A DNA stretch of 64,000 nucleotides from Aureispira sp964404215 (GCA_964404215.1 CAYOJF010000005.1:1-64000), one strand, 5' to 3'; positions 1-9,311 are shown, counted from the stretch's first letter. Program-made: numbers and translations. Notes: generated by a model not told the origin, from the letters alone.

Positions 1-564
1 AGCATTAAGCATTCAAAATTAAACATTAGACTAGGAACAAACTCTAAAAGCCCACTCTGTTGCTAGTTTTCAATAGGGCTATTATTAGTGCATAACATCA
101 GTTATTAAAAGATTATGCAAGTAAATTTTGTATGAGCTAATTAGCTTTAATAGCCACTATGTCCGTTGGGACAGGCTGCTATCAAACTCAAAAAGAGGTT
201 TATTTAATCCAAAATCAATTCATTTCCACCCAAATCTTTGATTTTGAAGAACTTAATTTTTAAACATGCTCTAATACATTTCTAAGTACAGGACAAAAAA
301 GCAGCAGTATAACTTCATTTTTCGGATACAACCTAATGATTGATTAAAAAGTCTTTTCACGTCCAAATGAAATATCTTTTCCTGTTAGTTATCGTTAAAA
401 ATTAGTTAATGTATGAGTAAAATATCTTAGAAGATGTTTTATAAAGAGACCCCTAAGGCATCCGCTTTCGGTTCGCATCATTCTATAGTTTCTTTTGTGT
501 GAAGGCACTTTCATCCTTGAATTGATAGATACTTACCTCCTATAGTTTCATCTAGTAAGAAATA
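1..564. other. Intergenic region with one copy of a 79-bp repeat
   Basis: No open reading frame here looks coding on either strand. The segment is AT-rich and lies at the 3' end of the minus-strand glycosyltransferase gene. Its one recognisable feature is a 79-bp element at 194-272 that recurs at 25294-25372. No tRNA, terminator with a U-run or transposase fragment was seen. Confidence 0.5.
194..272 (+). repeat. 79-bp dispersed repeat, copy A
   Basis: The right half (241-272) matches 25341-25372 almost base for base, including a 24-base identical core beginning TTTGAAGAACTTAA. The left half also aligns (TCAATTCAT, CACC, AAATC) and both copies are 79 bp between their AGAG and CTCTA ends. The ends are imperfect inverted repeats, much weaker in this copy than at 25294. 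It is non-coding and probably a small palindromic or MITE-like element. Confidence 0.6.
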
Positions 565-1827
565 TTACGCTTTATCAAGCTGTTTAGCAAAAATTGCTTT
601 CATCACAAAAGTAAGATAATAAAATAAGAATATTATTACAGGTAAATGAAATCTCCCTAATCCATAAAATGGAATTGAATATAGAACAGAGTTTAAGAGT
701 AAGAAAAATAAAAATAACTTATCCATGCCATCAAAACCATTTGTTCGATAACGTATAAATAACCCTATTATACTCAATAAAAGATATGCCCAGTAAACTA
801 ATAAGTATAGTCCATGCTTGTATTTACCATACCAAGGCCATTTGTTATCATCAAAAAGAAGTGGCAATTGTAACCCATGAAATATTTTAGACTGTCCTGT
901 ATAAAAATCCATACTACCTGGCAACAACCATTGTTTTCCAAATTTGAGTGGTATGACCTTCAACTGGTCCATATAATTTGCTTGCCAAGCCTCTATTGCC
1001 ATATCTAAATATACCTCATTACGACCTACACAAGCACAAGCAGAACATGTATTATTCAATGAATCAAAAATACTATTGTAGCGTTGAGGAACATAATCTT
1101 GCGTTTTATGATGAATTTGCCACGATCCATTCAAATTTAAATTATTCCCTCCATATATAACTGTCCCTGCACCAAAAGAAGTTGGTTTAAACGTTCCATA
1201 AATTTGTTGATTTTTCAATCCATTTAACACTAATGAACTGCCTAAAATTGAAATAAAAACTAATACTACTTTATACTCACTCTGCTTCAGTAAGAGAATA
1301 AACGTAGGAATAATGAATAGTACATATTCAAATTTAGTAAGAGAAATCAAACATGTTGCTATAATAAAATAGATATAATCCTTTTGAGTTCTTTTCTCCA
1401 AGAAAGTGAAGCCAACTATTATCAATAAAAATGAAGTTACAATAGATTCCGTCATAGTAGAGATATTTAAATGGATTATCTCTGGACTGATAACGACCGC
1501 TAACATTAGAAGCAGCATCAATTTAGGATTAAACTGATACCGTTCCTGAATTGATTTGCTAAAGTAAGCAAGTGAGGCTACAAAGAATATACTCTGTAAT
1601 ATTGCTATTATATACTTATTATAACCTGTTAACCATTTGGTCAACATTAATAAAATAGGATACCCAGGAGCGGTATTACAATTAACACTAGGAGTAAACT
1701 GACCTGCTAAAAGCTCCTCCGCAGCAGCAATATATCTCGGAGAATCTCCAAGCTGTTCGTAACCAAACACAACCATAAATACAATTACTAAAAAAGTATG
1801 TATCATTAATATTATAAGTTTACCCAT
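565..1827 (-). CDS. GT-C type membrane glycosyltransferase (family 39-like)
   Basis: The 420-residue protein is very hydrophobic, with about ten predicted membrane segments. The first periplasmic loop carries GDSPRYIAAAEELLAG followed by APGYPILL. That is the acidic-residue loop and APGYP pattern of GT39/ArnT/PMT-like enzymes, which move sugars from lipid-linked donors onto lipids or proteins outside the inner membrane. A Cys-rich CSACACVG stretch near residue 260 is unusual and could form disulfides in a periplasmic loop. The ATG at 1827 directly precedes the first membrane helix. The gene stands alone, so the substrate cannot be inferred. Some O-antigen polymerase-like proteins have similar topology, but the GDSPRY loop favours GT-C. 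Confidence 0.6.
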   Translation of the reverse strand: MGKLIILMIHTFLVIVFMVVFGYEQLGDSPRYIAAAEELLAGQFTPSVNCNTAPGYPILLMLTKWLTGYNKYIIAILQSIFFVASLAYFSKSIQERYQFNPKLMLLLMLAVVISPEIIHLNISTMTESIVTSFLLIIVGFTFLEKRTQKDYIYFIIATCLISLTKFEYVLFIIPTFILLLKQSEYKVVLVFISILGSSLVLNGLKNQQIYGTFKPTSFGAGTVIYGGNNLNLNGSWQIHHKTQDYVPQRYNSIFDSLNNTCSACACVGRNEVYLDMAIEAWQANYMDQLKVIPLKFGKQWLLPGSMDFYTGQSKIFHGLQLPLLFDDNKWPWYGKYKHGLYLLVYWAYLLLSIIGLFIRYRTNGFDGMDKLFLFFLLLNSVLYSIPFYGLGRFHLPVIIFLFYYLTFVMKAIFAKQLDKA

Positions 1828-2077
1828 ATTAATAAAGGATTTTCATGAAAAAAATATAAAGATACAACTAGTTAAATAATTATCAATTGATCATTCTCAG
1901 TAGACTTCATTACAAACTCTAATTATGTATTTTCTCTGTGTCATCTAATCAAAGAAAATTCTTATTTATTTGCTCCAGTAGTCAATAGCTTCAAGCACCT
2001 ACTGTAGGTTTCTTCATTAAAAGTATAATTTTTTTATCAAAAAAATGAAATTCATTTTAATCCTTTTTTATTGAGCT

Positions 2078-2162
2078 ACTGCATGGAGTTAAAATCGACC
2101 TCGTATGTACCAATGGTTACAAAATTTTAATCCTGCGTGTCTAGCAATTCCGCCACCTAGGC
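2078..2162 (-). pseudogene. Degenerate tRNA-Leu-like sequence
   Basis: Read on the minus strand from 2162, the sequence opens GCCTAGGTGGCGGAATTG and continues CTAGACACGCAGGATT. This is the 5' acceptor, D-arm and anticodon-stem start of a bacterial tRNA-Leu. A short variable-arm hairpin (ACC-ATT-GGT) and a T-arm-like GGTCGATTTT follow. The anticodon loop appears to lack one base, the T-stem does not pair with a normal 7-base loop, and the 3' acceptor strand expected to read CCTAGGC plus CCA is absent. I conclude that the 5' half is preserved and the 3' half is decayed or replaced. A functional tRNA is unlikely. Confidence 0.5.
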
Positions 2163-2243
2163 AGTCATTTGAGTGAGTAATCTTTTCTAAAATGTATTTC
2201 AAGCATAGTATATTTTTTTAAAATAATAAAGGTTATCACTAAC

Positions 2244-2268
2244 GATTTCGTAGCTATAGCTACGAATC
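2244..2268 (-). terminator. Hairpin after TonB-type receptor gene
   Basis: A near-perfect palindrome centred on TAGCTATAGCTA, with arms GATTCGTAGC and GCTACGAAATC on the minus strand, lies 22 bases past the stop codon of the receptor gene. There is no long U-run, so termination would be weak. It may also be an mRNA-stabilising 3' hairpin. Confidence 0.4.
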
Positions 2269-2290
2269 TCTACGTTTATTTTACCCCCCT

Positions 2291-4675
2291 CTATCGTCTT
2301 CGTCCTCCAGAATACTGCATGGCTTCACCTTTACCAAATCCATAGCTAAATCCTAGAGTAATGAACCGACCTCTTTGACCGAAGCTATAAATATAGAAGT
2401 CTTCTTGATCTATTTCTGTTTCACGAATACGGGTAGCTAACAAATCTCGAACACTCAGACTCAATACGGCTTTTCCTTTTAGCAATTTCTTACGAAGTCC
2501 CAAATTGAGTGCAAAATTTTGACTTACACGTCCCTGCACAGTCTCATAACCAGAGCGGTAGTTCCCCATGACTTCAATATCAATATCCGCAGGAAGTTTA
2601 AATTTAGTGGTTAGTTTAGTAGACCATTGGTCGGCTGCAAAATCAAAATTTGTCTGTTCAAATGTTCCTTGACGGCTAAAGTAATTGTAGTTAAAATCTC
2701 CATTGATAGACAGCCATTTGACAGGCGTGTACTTTCCATTTAACTCTACTCCTGTAGAATTACGCACGCCTATGTTCATCGGCATAAATGTATTTACGTT
2801 ATCCTGAAAACTAGAGACTCGCTCAATCATATCTGTCGTATAACGATGGTAAATACTCATATTAAGCGAAAGCTTATCCAATATATAAATAGCCGTTAAC
2901 TCATAAGAATCGGTAAACTCTGGCAGTAAATCTGGATTTCCTGCACGAATAGAGAAGTTGTTCCTGATATTAAAGAACGGATTCAAATCCCAGAGCCGTG
3001 GTCTAAAAATACGTCTCGAATAACCTGCTTGCATAGAGAAGCGTTCGTTGATTTTGTAAGAAATATGGGCACTAGGAAAAAGGTTAGTATAGTTCTGGGG
3101 GTTGGCTTTATTCGTATTAACCAATAGTGTTTTCAAGTCTGTATGCTCTAATCTCAATCCTGCTTTCACTCCCCATTTCTTACCCTCATAAGACCCTGTA
3201 CCATAGACTGCTGCTACCTGCTGGTCATACTCAAATATATTCGTCAATCCTGCATTGGGTACCCATACATCATTGACTAAGTCTGTCACGGCAAAATCAT
3301 TACTAATATCCGTTAATACATATTGTCCCCCTAGTTCCATTTTTATTTTTTTGGAAAATGGACGTACATAATCTGCCTGAAAAGTATACCTAGCTTCTTG
3401 AAAAGCGGTACTAGTTTGCTGATAACTATTCTCTAAAGTACCTTCAGTTGTTATATTTTCAAAGTCAGAAGACTGTTGCTTACTAAAAAAATTACCTAGA
3501 GCACTGATTTGAAGCGTATGTTCCTTATCATCCTTAAACGCCCCTTTATAGATGACTTCGTATTGTCCCTTAGGATTATTCGCATTTGTCGTTTCTTGAC
3601 GATACCACTCCGCAACTGTCTGTTCATTGGCATTAAGTGAGGTAAAATTAGTTCGAGAAGGTTGTTGTTCTATTTCATAGGCAAAATTCCCCGATATAGT
3701 CAGTACATTGCGTTTGTTGATATGATAATCTGCTCCTAGCAATACATTAAAGAACATCTCATTGCGATACTCTATCCCATCGCTCAAAATCGTGGTGCTA
3801 TCCACCTTATTTTTATTAACATTACGATTGTAGCGAGGTAATGAACGATAACCAGCTCCCATTTGTGTAAATAAATTGAATTTTTCAGTTCTACGGTTTA
3901 GACTAAAACCAATACTATGATTGTGTGGGTAACCTGTATTGAGAGAAATCGAACCATTCATCCCTTTTCGTTCTTCTTTCTTGAGTACTATATTAATGAT
4001 TCCTGCTGTTCCTTCCGCATCGTATTTCGCAGAAGGGTTAGTTATCACCTCTATTTTTTCAATCATATCAGCACTAATTGTTCCTAACCCATTACTCTCA
4101 TCTGTTGCCAAAATAGAAGGTTTGCCATTAATCAAAATCTGCACCCCTGTTGCTCCTCTGAGGCTAACCTGTCCTTCAATATCAACATCAACCGAAGGAA
4201 CGTTATTGAGTACATCTAAAGAACTTCCCCCTGACGAACTCAAATCTTTACCAACATTAAATACTTTTTTATCCAATTTAAATTCCATTTGCGAACGCTC
4301 TGCTTGCACCACAACATCTTCCATCACTTGGCTATCATCTGCCAAAATAATCGTTCCTAAATCTACTACCCCTTCTACAATAGAAAATGAATCAATCCGT
4401 TTATTTTTAAAACCAATAAAGCTCACCTCTACATAAAATTCCTTATTCTCTGATTCCAACTCAAAAGCCCCTTCTATATCCGTTGTTGCTCCACTTATAA
4501 TAGCTTTTGTTTCTATATCAGCCAACATAATGGTAGCAAATTCTACAGGTTGTTCACTTCGTCGCTCTATAACCTTCCCGATAACTTTTATGGGCTTTGG
4601 AGGTTGAGCTAAAAGTGAAAAAGCATTGATTAAGAATAAAAAAACAGCCGTGTTTTGGATTAAAATTCGTTTCAT
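2291..4675 (-). CDS. TonB-dependent receptor-like outer membrane beta-barrel protein
   Basis: This 794-residue protein begins with a signal peptide ending near LLAQ (residue 23). A carboxypeptidase-regulatory-like Ig domain follows at about 28-110 (VIGKVIERRSEQPVEFATI, SFIGFKNKRI). A plug domain spans roughly 125-230, with LDKKVFNVGKDLSSSGG, NVPSVDVD, and VSLRGATGVQILINGKPS. The rest is a long beta-barrel ending in an aromatic residue-rich strand (FITLGFSYGFGK). This is the architecture of the Bacteroidota outer-membrane beta-barrel family related to SusC/FecA receptors. No TonB box is obvious and there is no SusD partner, so the ligand is unknown. It is transcribed alone. Confidence 0.85.
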   Translation of the reverse strand: MKRILIQNTAVFLFLINAFSLLAQPPKPIKVIGKVIERRSEQPVEFATIMLADIETKAIISGATTDIEGAFELESENKEFYVEVSFIGFKNKRIDSFSIVEGVVDLGTIILADDSQVMEDVVVQAERSQMEFKLDKKVFNVGKDLSSSGGSSLDVLNNVPSVDVDIEGQVSLRGATGVQILINGKPSILATDESNGLGTISADMIEKIEVITNPSAKYDAEGTAGIINIVLKKEERKGMNGSISLNTGYPHNHSIGFSLNRRTEKFNLFTQMGAGYRSLPRYNRNVNKNKVDSTTILSDGIEYRNEMFFNVLLGADYHINKRNVLTISGNFAYEIEQQPSRTNFTSLNANEQTVAEWYRQETTNANNPKGQYEVIYKGAFKDDKEHTLQISALGNFFSKQQSSDFENITTEGTLENSYQQTSTAFQEARYTFQADYVRPFSKKIKMELGGQYVLTDISNDFAVTDLVNDVWVPNAGLTNIFEYDQQVAAVYGTGSYEGKKWGVKAGLRLEHTDLKTLLVNTNKANPQNYTNLFPSAHISYKINERFSMQAGYSRRIFRPRLWDLNPFFNIRNNFSIRAGNPDLLPEFTDSYELTAIYILDKLSLNMSIYHRYTTDMIERVSSFQDNVNTFMPMNIGVRNSTGVELNGKYTPVKWLSINGDFNYNYFSRQGTFEQTNFDFAADQWSTKLTTKFKLPADIDIEVMGNYRSGYETVQGRVSQNFALNLGLRKKLLKGKAVLSLSVRDLLATRIRETEIDQEDFYIYSFGQRGRFITLGFSYGFGKGEAMQYSGGRRR

Positions 4676-4823
4676 TATGTTTGTTTATAAATAAGTAAGA
4701 GCATATCTACTGTAAAGACGGCAATAATAACCCTTCCCTTTGGCCAAATAGCCTAAGGTTTTTTTAAGATTTTATTAAAAAAATCTAAAGAGTCTATCCA
4801 ATAACATTAGAGGTTATTAACCA

Positions 4824-4854
4824 TAAAAAAAGCCATCCCAATTATGGAATGGCT
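4824..4854 (-). terminator. Rho-independent terminator of citrate synthase gene
   Basis: On the minus strand AGCCATTCC, a short loop and GGGATGGCT form a stem followed by a run of seven T. It lies about 35 bases past the citrate synthase stop codon. Confidence 0.85.
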
Positions 4855-4888
4855 CATTAAGCTATAAGTTCAATATTAATCTACAATA

Positions 4889-6214
4889 TTATGCTTTATC
4901 TGCAGTTGATTTTGCGATGATTTCCTTAATAGCAGCAGATGTCAACGACTTAGGACGCTCTAGTGGCATACCTAACGCTCTTGACCATACTCCCGCTGCC
5001 AAAACGCCCATTGCACGAGAAACTCCGAACAATACGGTATAGAAACCGAAATCGTTCATTCCATAATGCATCAATAAAGCACCTGAGTGTGCATCTACAT
5101 TTGGCCAAGGGTTTTTCACCTTACCCAAATCTTTCAACAATGGTGGTACAATTTCGTATAGTTCCCAAACAATCTTAACAATAGGATCATCACTGATATA
5201 ACCTTCTGCAAAAACACGTTGTGCCATGTACCTTGGATCTGCTTGACGCAATACCGCATGTCCATAACCAGGAATTACTTTTCCGTCTGATAATGTTTTG
5301 TTGATATAAGCTGTGATTTGCTCTTTAGTTGGCGTATTAGTTCCCAACTCTTCTACCATGTTCAGTATCCACTTGATTACCTCTTGGTTTGCCAATCCGT
5401 GTAGTGGTCCAGCCAAAGCATTCATACCAGCAGATAGAGAGTAATATGGATCACTAAGAGCAGATCCTACTAAGTGTGTCGTATGTGCAGAAGCATTTCC
5501 ACCTTCATGATCTGCATGAATAGTCAAATACAAACGCATTAACGATAAGAAATCTGGGTTATCGCTTACTCCTAGCATGTGAGCAAAATTAGCCGCCCAA
5601 TCCAAAGATGGATCTGGTGCAATATGCTCTCCATTCTTGTATGTTCTTCTATATATATAAGCTGCTACACGAGGTAGACTAGCTATCAAGTTCATGGCAT
5701 CTTCGTAGTAAGCATCCCAATAATCTTTTTTATTGATACCCTCTGCATAACGTTTTGCAAAAACACTATCTGTCTGCATGGTCAAAATAGCCGTACTAAA
5801 CTGTGTCATTGGGTGTGTATCTGCTGGTAAAGCATCCAATGCCTTGAAAGTATGTTCAGGTACATCTGATCGTTTTGACCATTCTTTACCTAACCATGCT
5901 ACTTCACTTTCTGTTGGCAACTCACCAACTAACATCAACCAAAACAATCCCTCTGGCAATGGTTCTTTACACCCTTCTGCTTTCGGGAGCTTCTCGCGTA
6001 ACTGTGGAATGGAATAACCTCTAAAACGAATACCTTCGTATGCATCAAGTTCTGAAGTTTCCCAAACCATGCTCTTCATACCACGCATTCCACCAAACAC
6101 TTGCTTGATTGTAGTTTGATCGATTACCATATCTCCATTTTCCTTGAGCATTGCTCTGTTTTCCGTGAATAAAGCGAGTGCTTTTTCTTGGAATTTTTGC
6201 TTTAAAATATCCAT
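4889..6214 (-). CDS. gltA: Citrate synthase, eukaryotic/mitochondrial type
   Basis: The 441-residue enzyme condenses acetyl-CoA and oxaloacetate to citrate at the entry of the TCA cycle. It follows the mitochondrial-type sequence closely: LTIHADHEGGNASAHT around residue 236, ALAGPLHGLANQEV with catalytic His272, GYGHAVLR with His319, and NVDAHSG with catalytic Asp374. These correspond to pig enzyme His274, His320 and Asp375. The typical hexameric bacterial NADH-binding N-terminus is absent, so a dimeric, NADH-insensitive enzyme is expected. The gene is monocistronic, with its own terminator. The ATG at 6214 gives MDILKQKFQEKA, a reasonable start for this group. Confidence 0.95.
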   Translation of the reverse strand: MDILKQKFQEKALALFTENRAMLKENGDMVIDQTTIKQVFGGMRGMKSMVWETSELDAYEGIRFRGYSIPQLREKLPKAEGCKEPLPEGLFWLMLVGELPTESEVAWLGKEWSKRSDVPEHTFKALDALPADTHPMTQFSTAILTMQTDSVFAKRYAEGINKKDYWDAYYEDAMNLIASLPRVAAYIYRRTYKNGEHIAPDPSLDWAANFAHMLGVSDNPDFLSLMRLYLTIHADHEGGNASAHTTHLVGSALSDPYYSLSAGMNALAGPLHGLANQEVIKWILNMVEELGTNTPTKEQITAYINKTLSDGKVIPGYGHAVLRQADPRYMAQRVFAEGYISDDPIVKIVWELYEIVPPLLKDLGKVKNPWPNVDAHSGALLMHYGMNDFGFYTVLFGVSRAMGVLAAGVWSRALGMPLERPKSLTSAAIKEIIAKSTADKA

Positions 6215-6341
6215 TTATTTTCTTTTAAATTTCGTGTAATTATATGCGTACAACACTAGTAAGTTGCTTTGGTTGTAAATTTATAAAAAATGTGTCTAAA
6301 TATCGAATTATTACAATTCATTTTTTGGTGGACTATTCAAT

Positions 6342-6373
6342 AAAAAAAACCCTTAGTTCAATTGAACTAAGGG
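6342..6373 (-). terminator. Rho-independent terminator of DUF4837 gene
   Basis: A 12-bp perfect palindrome (CCCTTAGTTCAATTGAACTAAGGG) is followed on the minus strand by eight T. It sits between the DUF4837 stop and the citrate synthase promoter region, insulating the two genes. Confidence 0.9.
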
Positions 6374-6421
6374 CGTCTTATTTTATCTAGTGATAGACTT
6401 GTGTTTCAAGACTCTACCTTA

Positions 6422-7522
6422 TCATTTATCCTTTTCTTCGTCTAGTATTTCAAAAGTAGAAAAGACCATATCTAGTTTTCGCATTTCGGGGCGTTTCTGT
6501 TGGCCAGGAGCATGCGTAAAACCATCTAGCAAAATAATTCGCTGATTCTTTTCATCTTCGATCATATAGGTCACAAAAGGCCCTCCCATAAAATCGTTGA
6601 CCATTCCCCACAATCCTCTAGCCTGCAATGTCTGTCTACCATCAAACAACATGGGCTGAAAATACATTCCCATCACACGGTCATCAATCTGCATATAAGA
6701 ACTGTCAACCCAAGTAGAAAAATAGACCTTGGTCAATTTATTACGGGTATATTTTAACTGATCAGGAGTAGCACGGGTAGAGTCTGCAAAAGGTAATATT
6801 CGTACAAATATATTGCTACTAATCGTATTCGTCTCTTTACGCAACCACATCGTGACAGAGTCCTGATGTGCCATCACATAAGCTCTTGGAATTTTGATAT
6901 TAATATCAAAGTTCTTGCGAAGTATTTCAGATACCTTGTGATTTTGTCCTGGTGTATAAATCTGCTGTAAGTACAATGCAGCATCTGCTTTATCGAATGT
7001 TTCCATTACCTTTTTGTAATCCTTACTGACAGTATTGAGCAGTTCTTCGCGATTAGGTGCAAACCAATAAACAACAATTTGTCCTGATGCCCATCTATCC
7101 TTATGGATTGCCATACGATAATTGGGGTCTGTCGAAGCTCGACTGACATTTTTAGGCCCTATCGCTTTGCGAATAATGTCAGCCGCTTTATCGTTTGGGT
7201 CATCTAATGCTGCTAGTATAATGACTGCTCGGTTAGTCTTGTAAATTTTAGCTTCCTCAAACTCAATAGGTGTCGTGTATCTTATGTTATAAATCGGCTC
7301 ATCTTGAGGAAGAACCGGATACAATGCCTCAAAGTTAGTTTTGAAAGAATCTCCTACTGCTGTAGTCAAATTGTATTCGTCCGTCACTAACATGATATGA
7401 TTCGGGGTACCATAAGCATCAGGGGTAATCTCATACCGCCCAGATTCTGTTCCACCACAACTAGAAAGAAAACAAGTGACCGCTAATAAGGCTAATAAAT
7501 TAAATATTATTTTCATCTGCAT
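6422..7522 (-). CDS. DUF4837 family lipoprotein
   Basis: The 366-residue protein opens with a lipoprotein signal: a hydrophobic stretch, then CFLSSCGG, with the lipidated Cys near residue 22. The body matches the Bacteroidota DUF4837 family as I know it (GTPNHIMLVTDEY, YTTPIEFEEAKIYKTNRA, GPFVTYMIEDEKNQRIILLDGF). Function is unknown; members are probably periplasm-facing lipoproteins. Two in-frame ATG codons (7522 and 7516) could serve as start. The gene has its own terminator and no operon partner. The region upstream (7528-7692) contains a short coding-like relic on the same strand. Confidence 0.8.
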   Translation of the reverse strand: MQMKIIFNLLALLAVTCFLSSCGGTESGRYEITPDAYGTPNHIMLVTDEYNLTTAVGDSFKTNFEALYPVLPQDEPIYNIRYTTPIEFEEAKIYKTNRAVIILAALDDPNDKAADIIRKAIGPKNVSRASTDPNYRMAIHKDRWASGQIVVYWFAPNREELLNTVSKDYKKVMETFDKADAALYLQQIYTPGQNHKVSEILRKNFDINIKIPRAYVMAHQDSVTMWLRKETNTISSNIFVRILPFADSTRATPDQLKYTRNKLTKVYFSTWVDSSYMQIDDRVMGMYFQPMLFDGRQTLQARGLWGMVNDFMGGPFVTYMIEDEKNQRIILLDGFTHAPGQQKRPEMRKLDMVFSTFEILDEEKDK

Positions 7523-7527
7523 TTTAT

Positions 7528-7692
7528 CTAAATTTTTTTGGTAAGAATTGGCAACATAAAAAATAAAGTGCCGTAAGAATGACCACTATCTCCATTTGGA
7601 TAAACTATCCATTCTTCTATTCCATTTGGTGTATAAGGTTTATATGGTGTGTGATTATTCAATACCTTATCTAATTGTTTTACTGTTGTTAT
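7528..7692 (-). pseudogene. Short coding-like relic, unrecognised family
   Basis: Between two stop codons the minus strand encodes 54 codons with protein-like composition, including VLNNHTPYKPYTPNGIEEW and VYPNGDSGHSYGTLFF. The density of Gly, Pro, Tyr and Trp is unlike the surrounding AT-rich spacer. There is no ATG start; a TTG would give 44 residues. It probably is the C-terminal remnant of a degraded gene, although a real small protein cannot be excluded. The family was not recognised. Confidence 0.3.
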
Positions 7693-8103
7693 CTACAAAG
7701 ATGCAATTTGTCACTAAAAAGTTGTTCATAGATTCTAAAATAATTAAAGCGTGTTTCAAAATTAAGTTGTTCAGAGTCACTAATTTCAAAGAAATGGAAT
7801 TGATTTTAGGCTTAAGTAAACTCCTTTCTGAGTTCAACCACTATGATTATTATCACTCACAAAAGACACCATCAAGTTCATGAGTATTATTTGAAGTACC
7901 TTCGATTATCAAAAAATATAATTTTAGATTTGCTCTCATCAATTGATACTACTGAAGCATAATTTTGTACAAAAGGGAGATTGTATATAGATTAAATAGT
8001 ATTACTACAATCAATTCAAAACAAATTAATTCACTATAGTTCATTTAAAACATATTATTGAAACATTTTTTTGCAAAATGAGTTAATATAATTGCTACAA
8101 AAA

Positions 8104-8135
8104 CTTGCAAAGTGTAAATTTTAGATTTATATTTG
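8104..8135 (+). promoter_or_regulatory. recA promoter, Bacteroidota sigma type
   Basis: A CTTG -33 element at 8104-8107 is followed after 20 nt by TATATTTG at 8128-8135, a full match to the TAnnTTTG -7 box of Bacteroidota housekeeping promoters. This predicts a start near 8140 and a leader of about 85 nt. No LexA-type operator was recognised. Confidence 0.7.
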
Positions 8136-8224
8136 CACTGTACTCGACAAATACACTTACAAAAACAAAATGTTTTGCAACATTTGTTATTAAATTTTAA
8201 ATTCTAACTAAATTTCAAAATACC

Positions 8225-9289
8225 ATGGCTAAAAAGAATAGCGAAAAAGACAACAAACTAAAAGCATTACAAACCACACTTGATCGACTTAAAAAGACCT
8301 ACGGAAAAGGATCTGTTATGCGTTTGGGTGATAAACCAATCGAAAAAGTAGATGCGATCTCTTCTGGTTCTATTGCACTAGATGTTTGTCTCGGAACCAA
8401 TGGTTTTCCCAAAGGACGTATTGTAGAAATATATGGTCCTGAATCATCAGGAAAAACAACTATTGCTATTCACGCTATTGCAGAATGTCAAAAAGCAGGT
8501 GGAATTGCTGCTTTTATTGATGCAGAGCACGCTTTTGATAGATATTATGCTGAAAGCCTTGGGGTAGATGTAGATGAACTAATCTTCTCTCAGCCTGACT
8601 TTGGTGAACAAGCATTAGAAATTGCAGAAAACTTAATCCGTTCTGGTGCAATTGATATATTGGTAGTTGATTCGGTAGCTGCTCTAGTACCTCGTAGTGA
8701 GATAGAAGGAGAAATGGGGGATTCTAAGATGGGACTACAAGCTCGTCTGATGTCACAAGCTATGCGTAAATTAACCTCTGCTATTGGTAAGGCAAATTGT
8801 TGTTGTGTATTCATCAATCAATTACGTGAAAAAATTGGTGTGATGTTCGGAAATCCAGAAACAACAACTGGTGGTAATGCACTTAAATTCTATGCTTCTC
8901 AACGTCTGGATATTAGACGCTCTGGTGGTGCACTCAAAAATAGAGAAGGGGCTGTAATTGGAAATCACGTTAAGGTCAAAATCGTTAAAAATAAATTGGC
9001 TCCACCATTCCGTATTGCAGAGTTTGATATTATGTATGGAGAAGGAATCTCCAAAAGTGGTGAAATCATTGATCTAGGAGTAGAATTTGATATTGTAGGC
9101 AAAAGCGGTGCTTGGTATAGCTACGGTGAATCCAAAATCGCTCAAGGTCGTGAAGCTGCTAAACAATTTATGTTGGACAATCCTGGCGTAGCAGATGAAG
9201 TAGAAGCAAAGATTCGTGCTCAATTGACTGGTCAAGATGACGTTGTTGAGGCAGAAGCTATTGAGGCTGTAGATGCTTCTAAAGAATAG
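8225..9289 (+). CDS. recA: Recombinase RecA
   Basis: The 354-residue protein is the DNA strand-exchange recombinase and SOS co-protease. Walker A is GPESSGKTT (about residues 70-78), Walker B sits in IDILVVDSVAALVPRSEIEGE, and the L2 loop region reads INQLREKIGVMFGNPETTTGGNALKFYAS. The C-terminus is acidic (DDVVEAEAIEAVDASKE), as usual. The ATG at 8225 matches the family start (MAKKNSEKDNKLKALQ). The gene is monocistronic, with a strong promoter upstream and a strong terminator downstream. Confidence 0.98.
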   Translation: MAKKNSEKDNKLKALQTTLDRLKKTYGKGSVMRLGDKPIEKVDAISSGSIALDVCLGTNGFPKGRIVEIYGPESSGKTTIAIHAIAECQKAGGIAAFIDAEHAFDRYYAESLGVDVDELIFSQPDFGEQALEIAENLIRSGAIDILVVDSVAALVPRSEIEGEMGDSKMGLQARLMSQAMRKLTSAIGKANCCCVFINQLREKIGVMFGNPETTTGGNALKFYASQRLDIRRSGGALKNREGAVIGNHVKVKIVKNKLAPPFRIAEFDIMYGEGISKSGEIIDLGVEFDIVGKSGAWYSYGESKIAQGREAAKQFMLDNPGVADEVEAKIRAQLTGQDDVVEAEAIEAVDASKE

Positions 9290-9311
9290 ATAAGAAAAAG
9301 GTTATACATTC

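Larger units (their letters stand above)
1828..2290. other. Intergenic region with degenerate tRNA-Leu-like sequence and a palindrome
   Basis: There is no coding frame. The stretch holds the tRNA-Leu-like relic at 2078-2162 (minus strand) and a hairpin at 2244-2268 just after the stop of the TonB-type receptor gene. The remainder is AT-rich with no signal that I recognise. Confidence 0.5.
7523..8224. other. Spacer between DUF4837 gene and recA
   Basis: About 700 bases separate two divergent genes. The part next to DUF4837 holds the coding-like relic. A plus-strand frame at 7596-7883 has no convincing protein character. The recA-proximal part is very AT-rich and contains the recA promoter at 8104-8135. 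Confidence 0.5.

Noticed and set aside
1828..2162. Group I intron inside the tRNA-Leu anticodon loop
   Set aside because: A 3' exon (pairing CCTAGGC and CCA) was searched for down to 1828 and not found.
7596..7883. 95-codon plus-strand frame upstream of recA
   Set aside because: Composition is that of AT-rich spacer, with no signal, domain or start context. It is on the opposite strand to a more protein-like fragment at 7528-7692.
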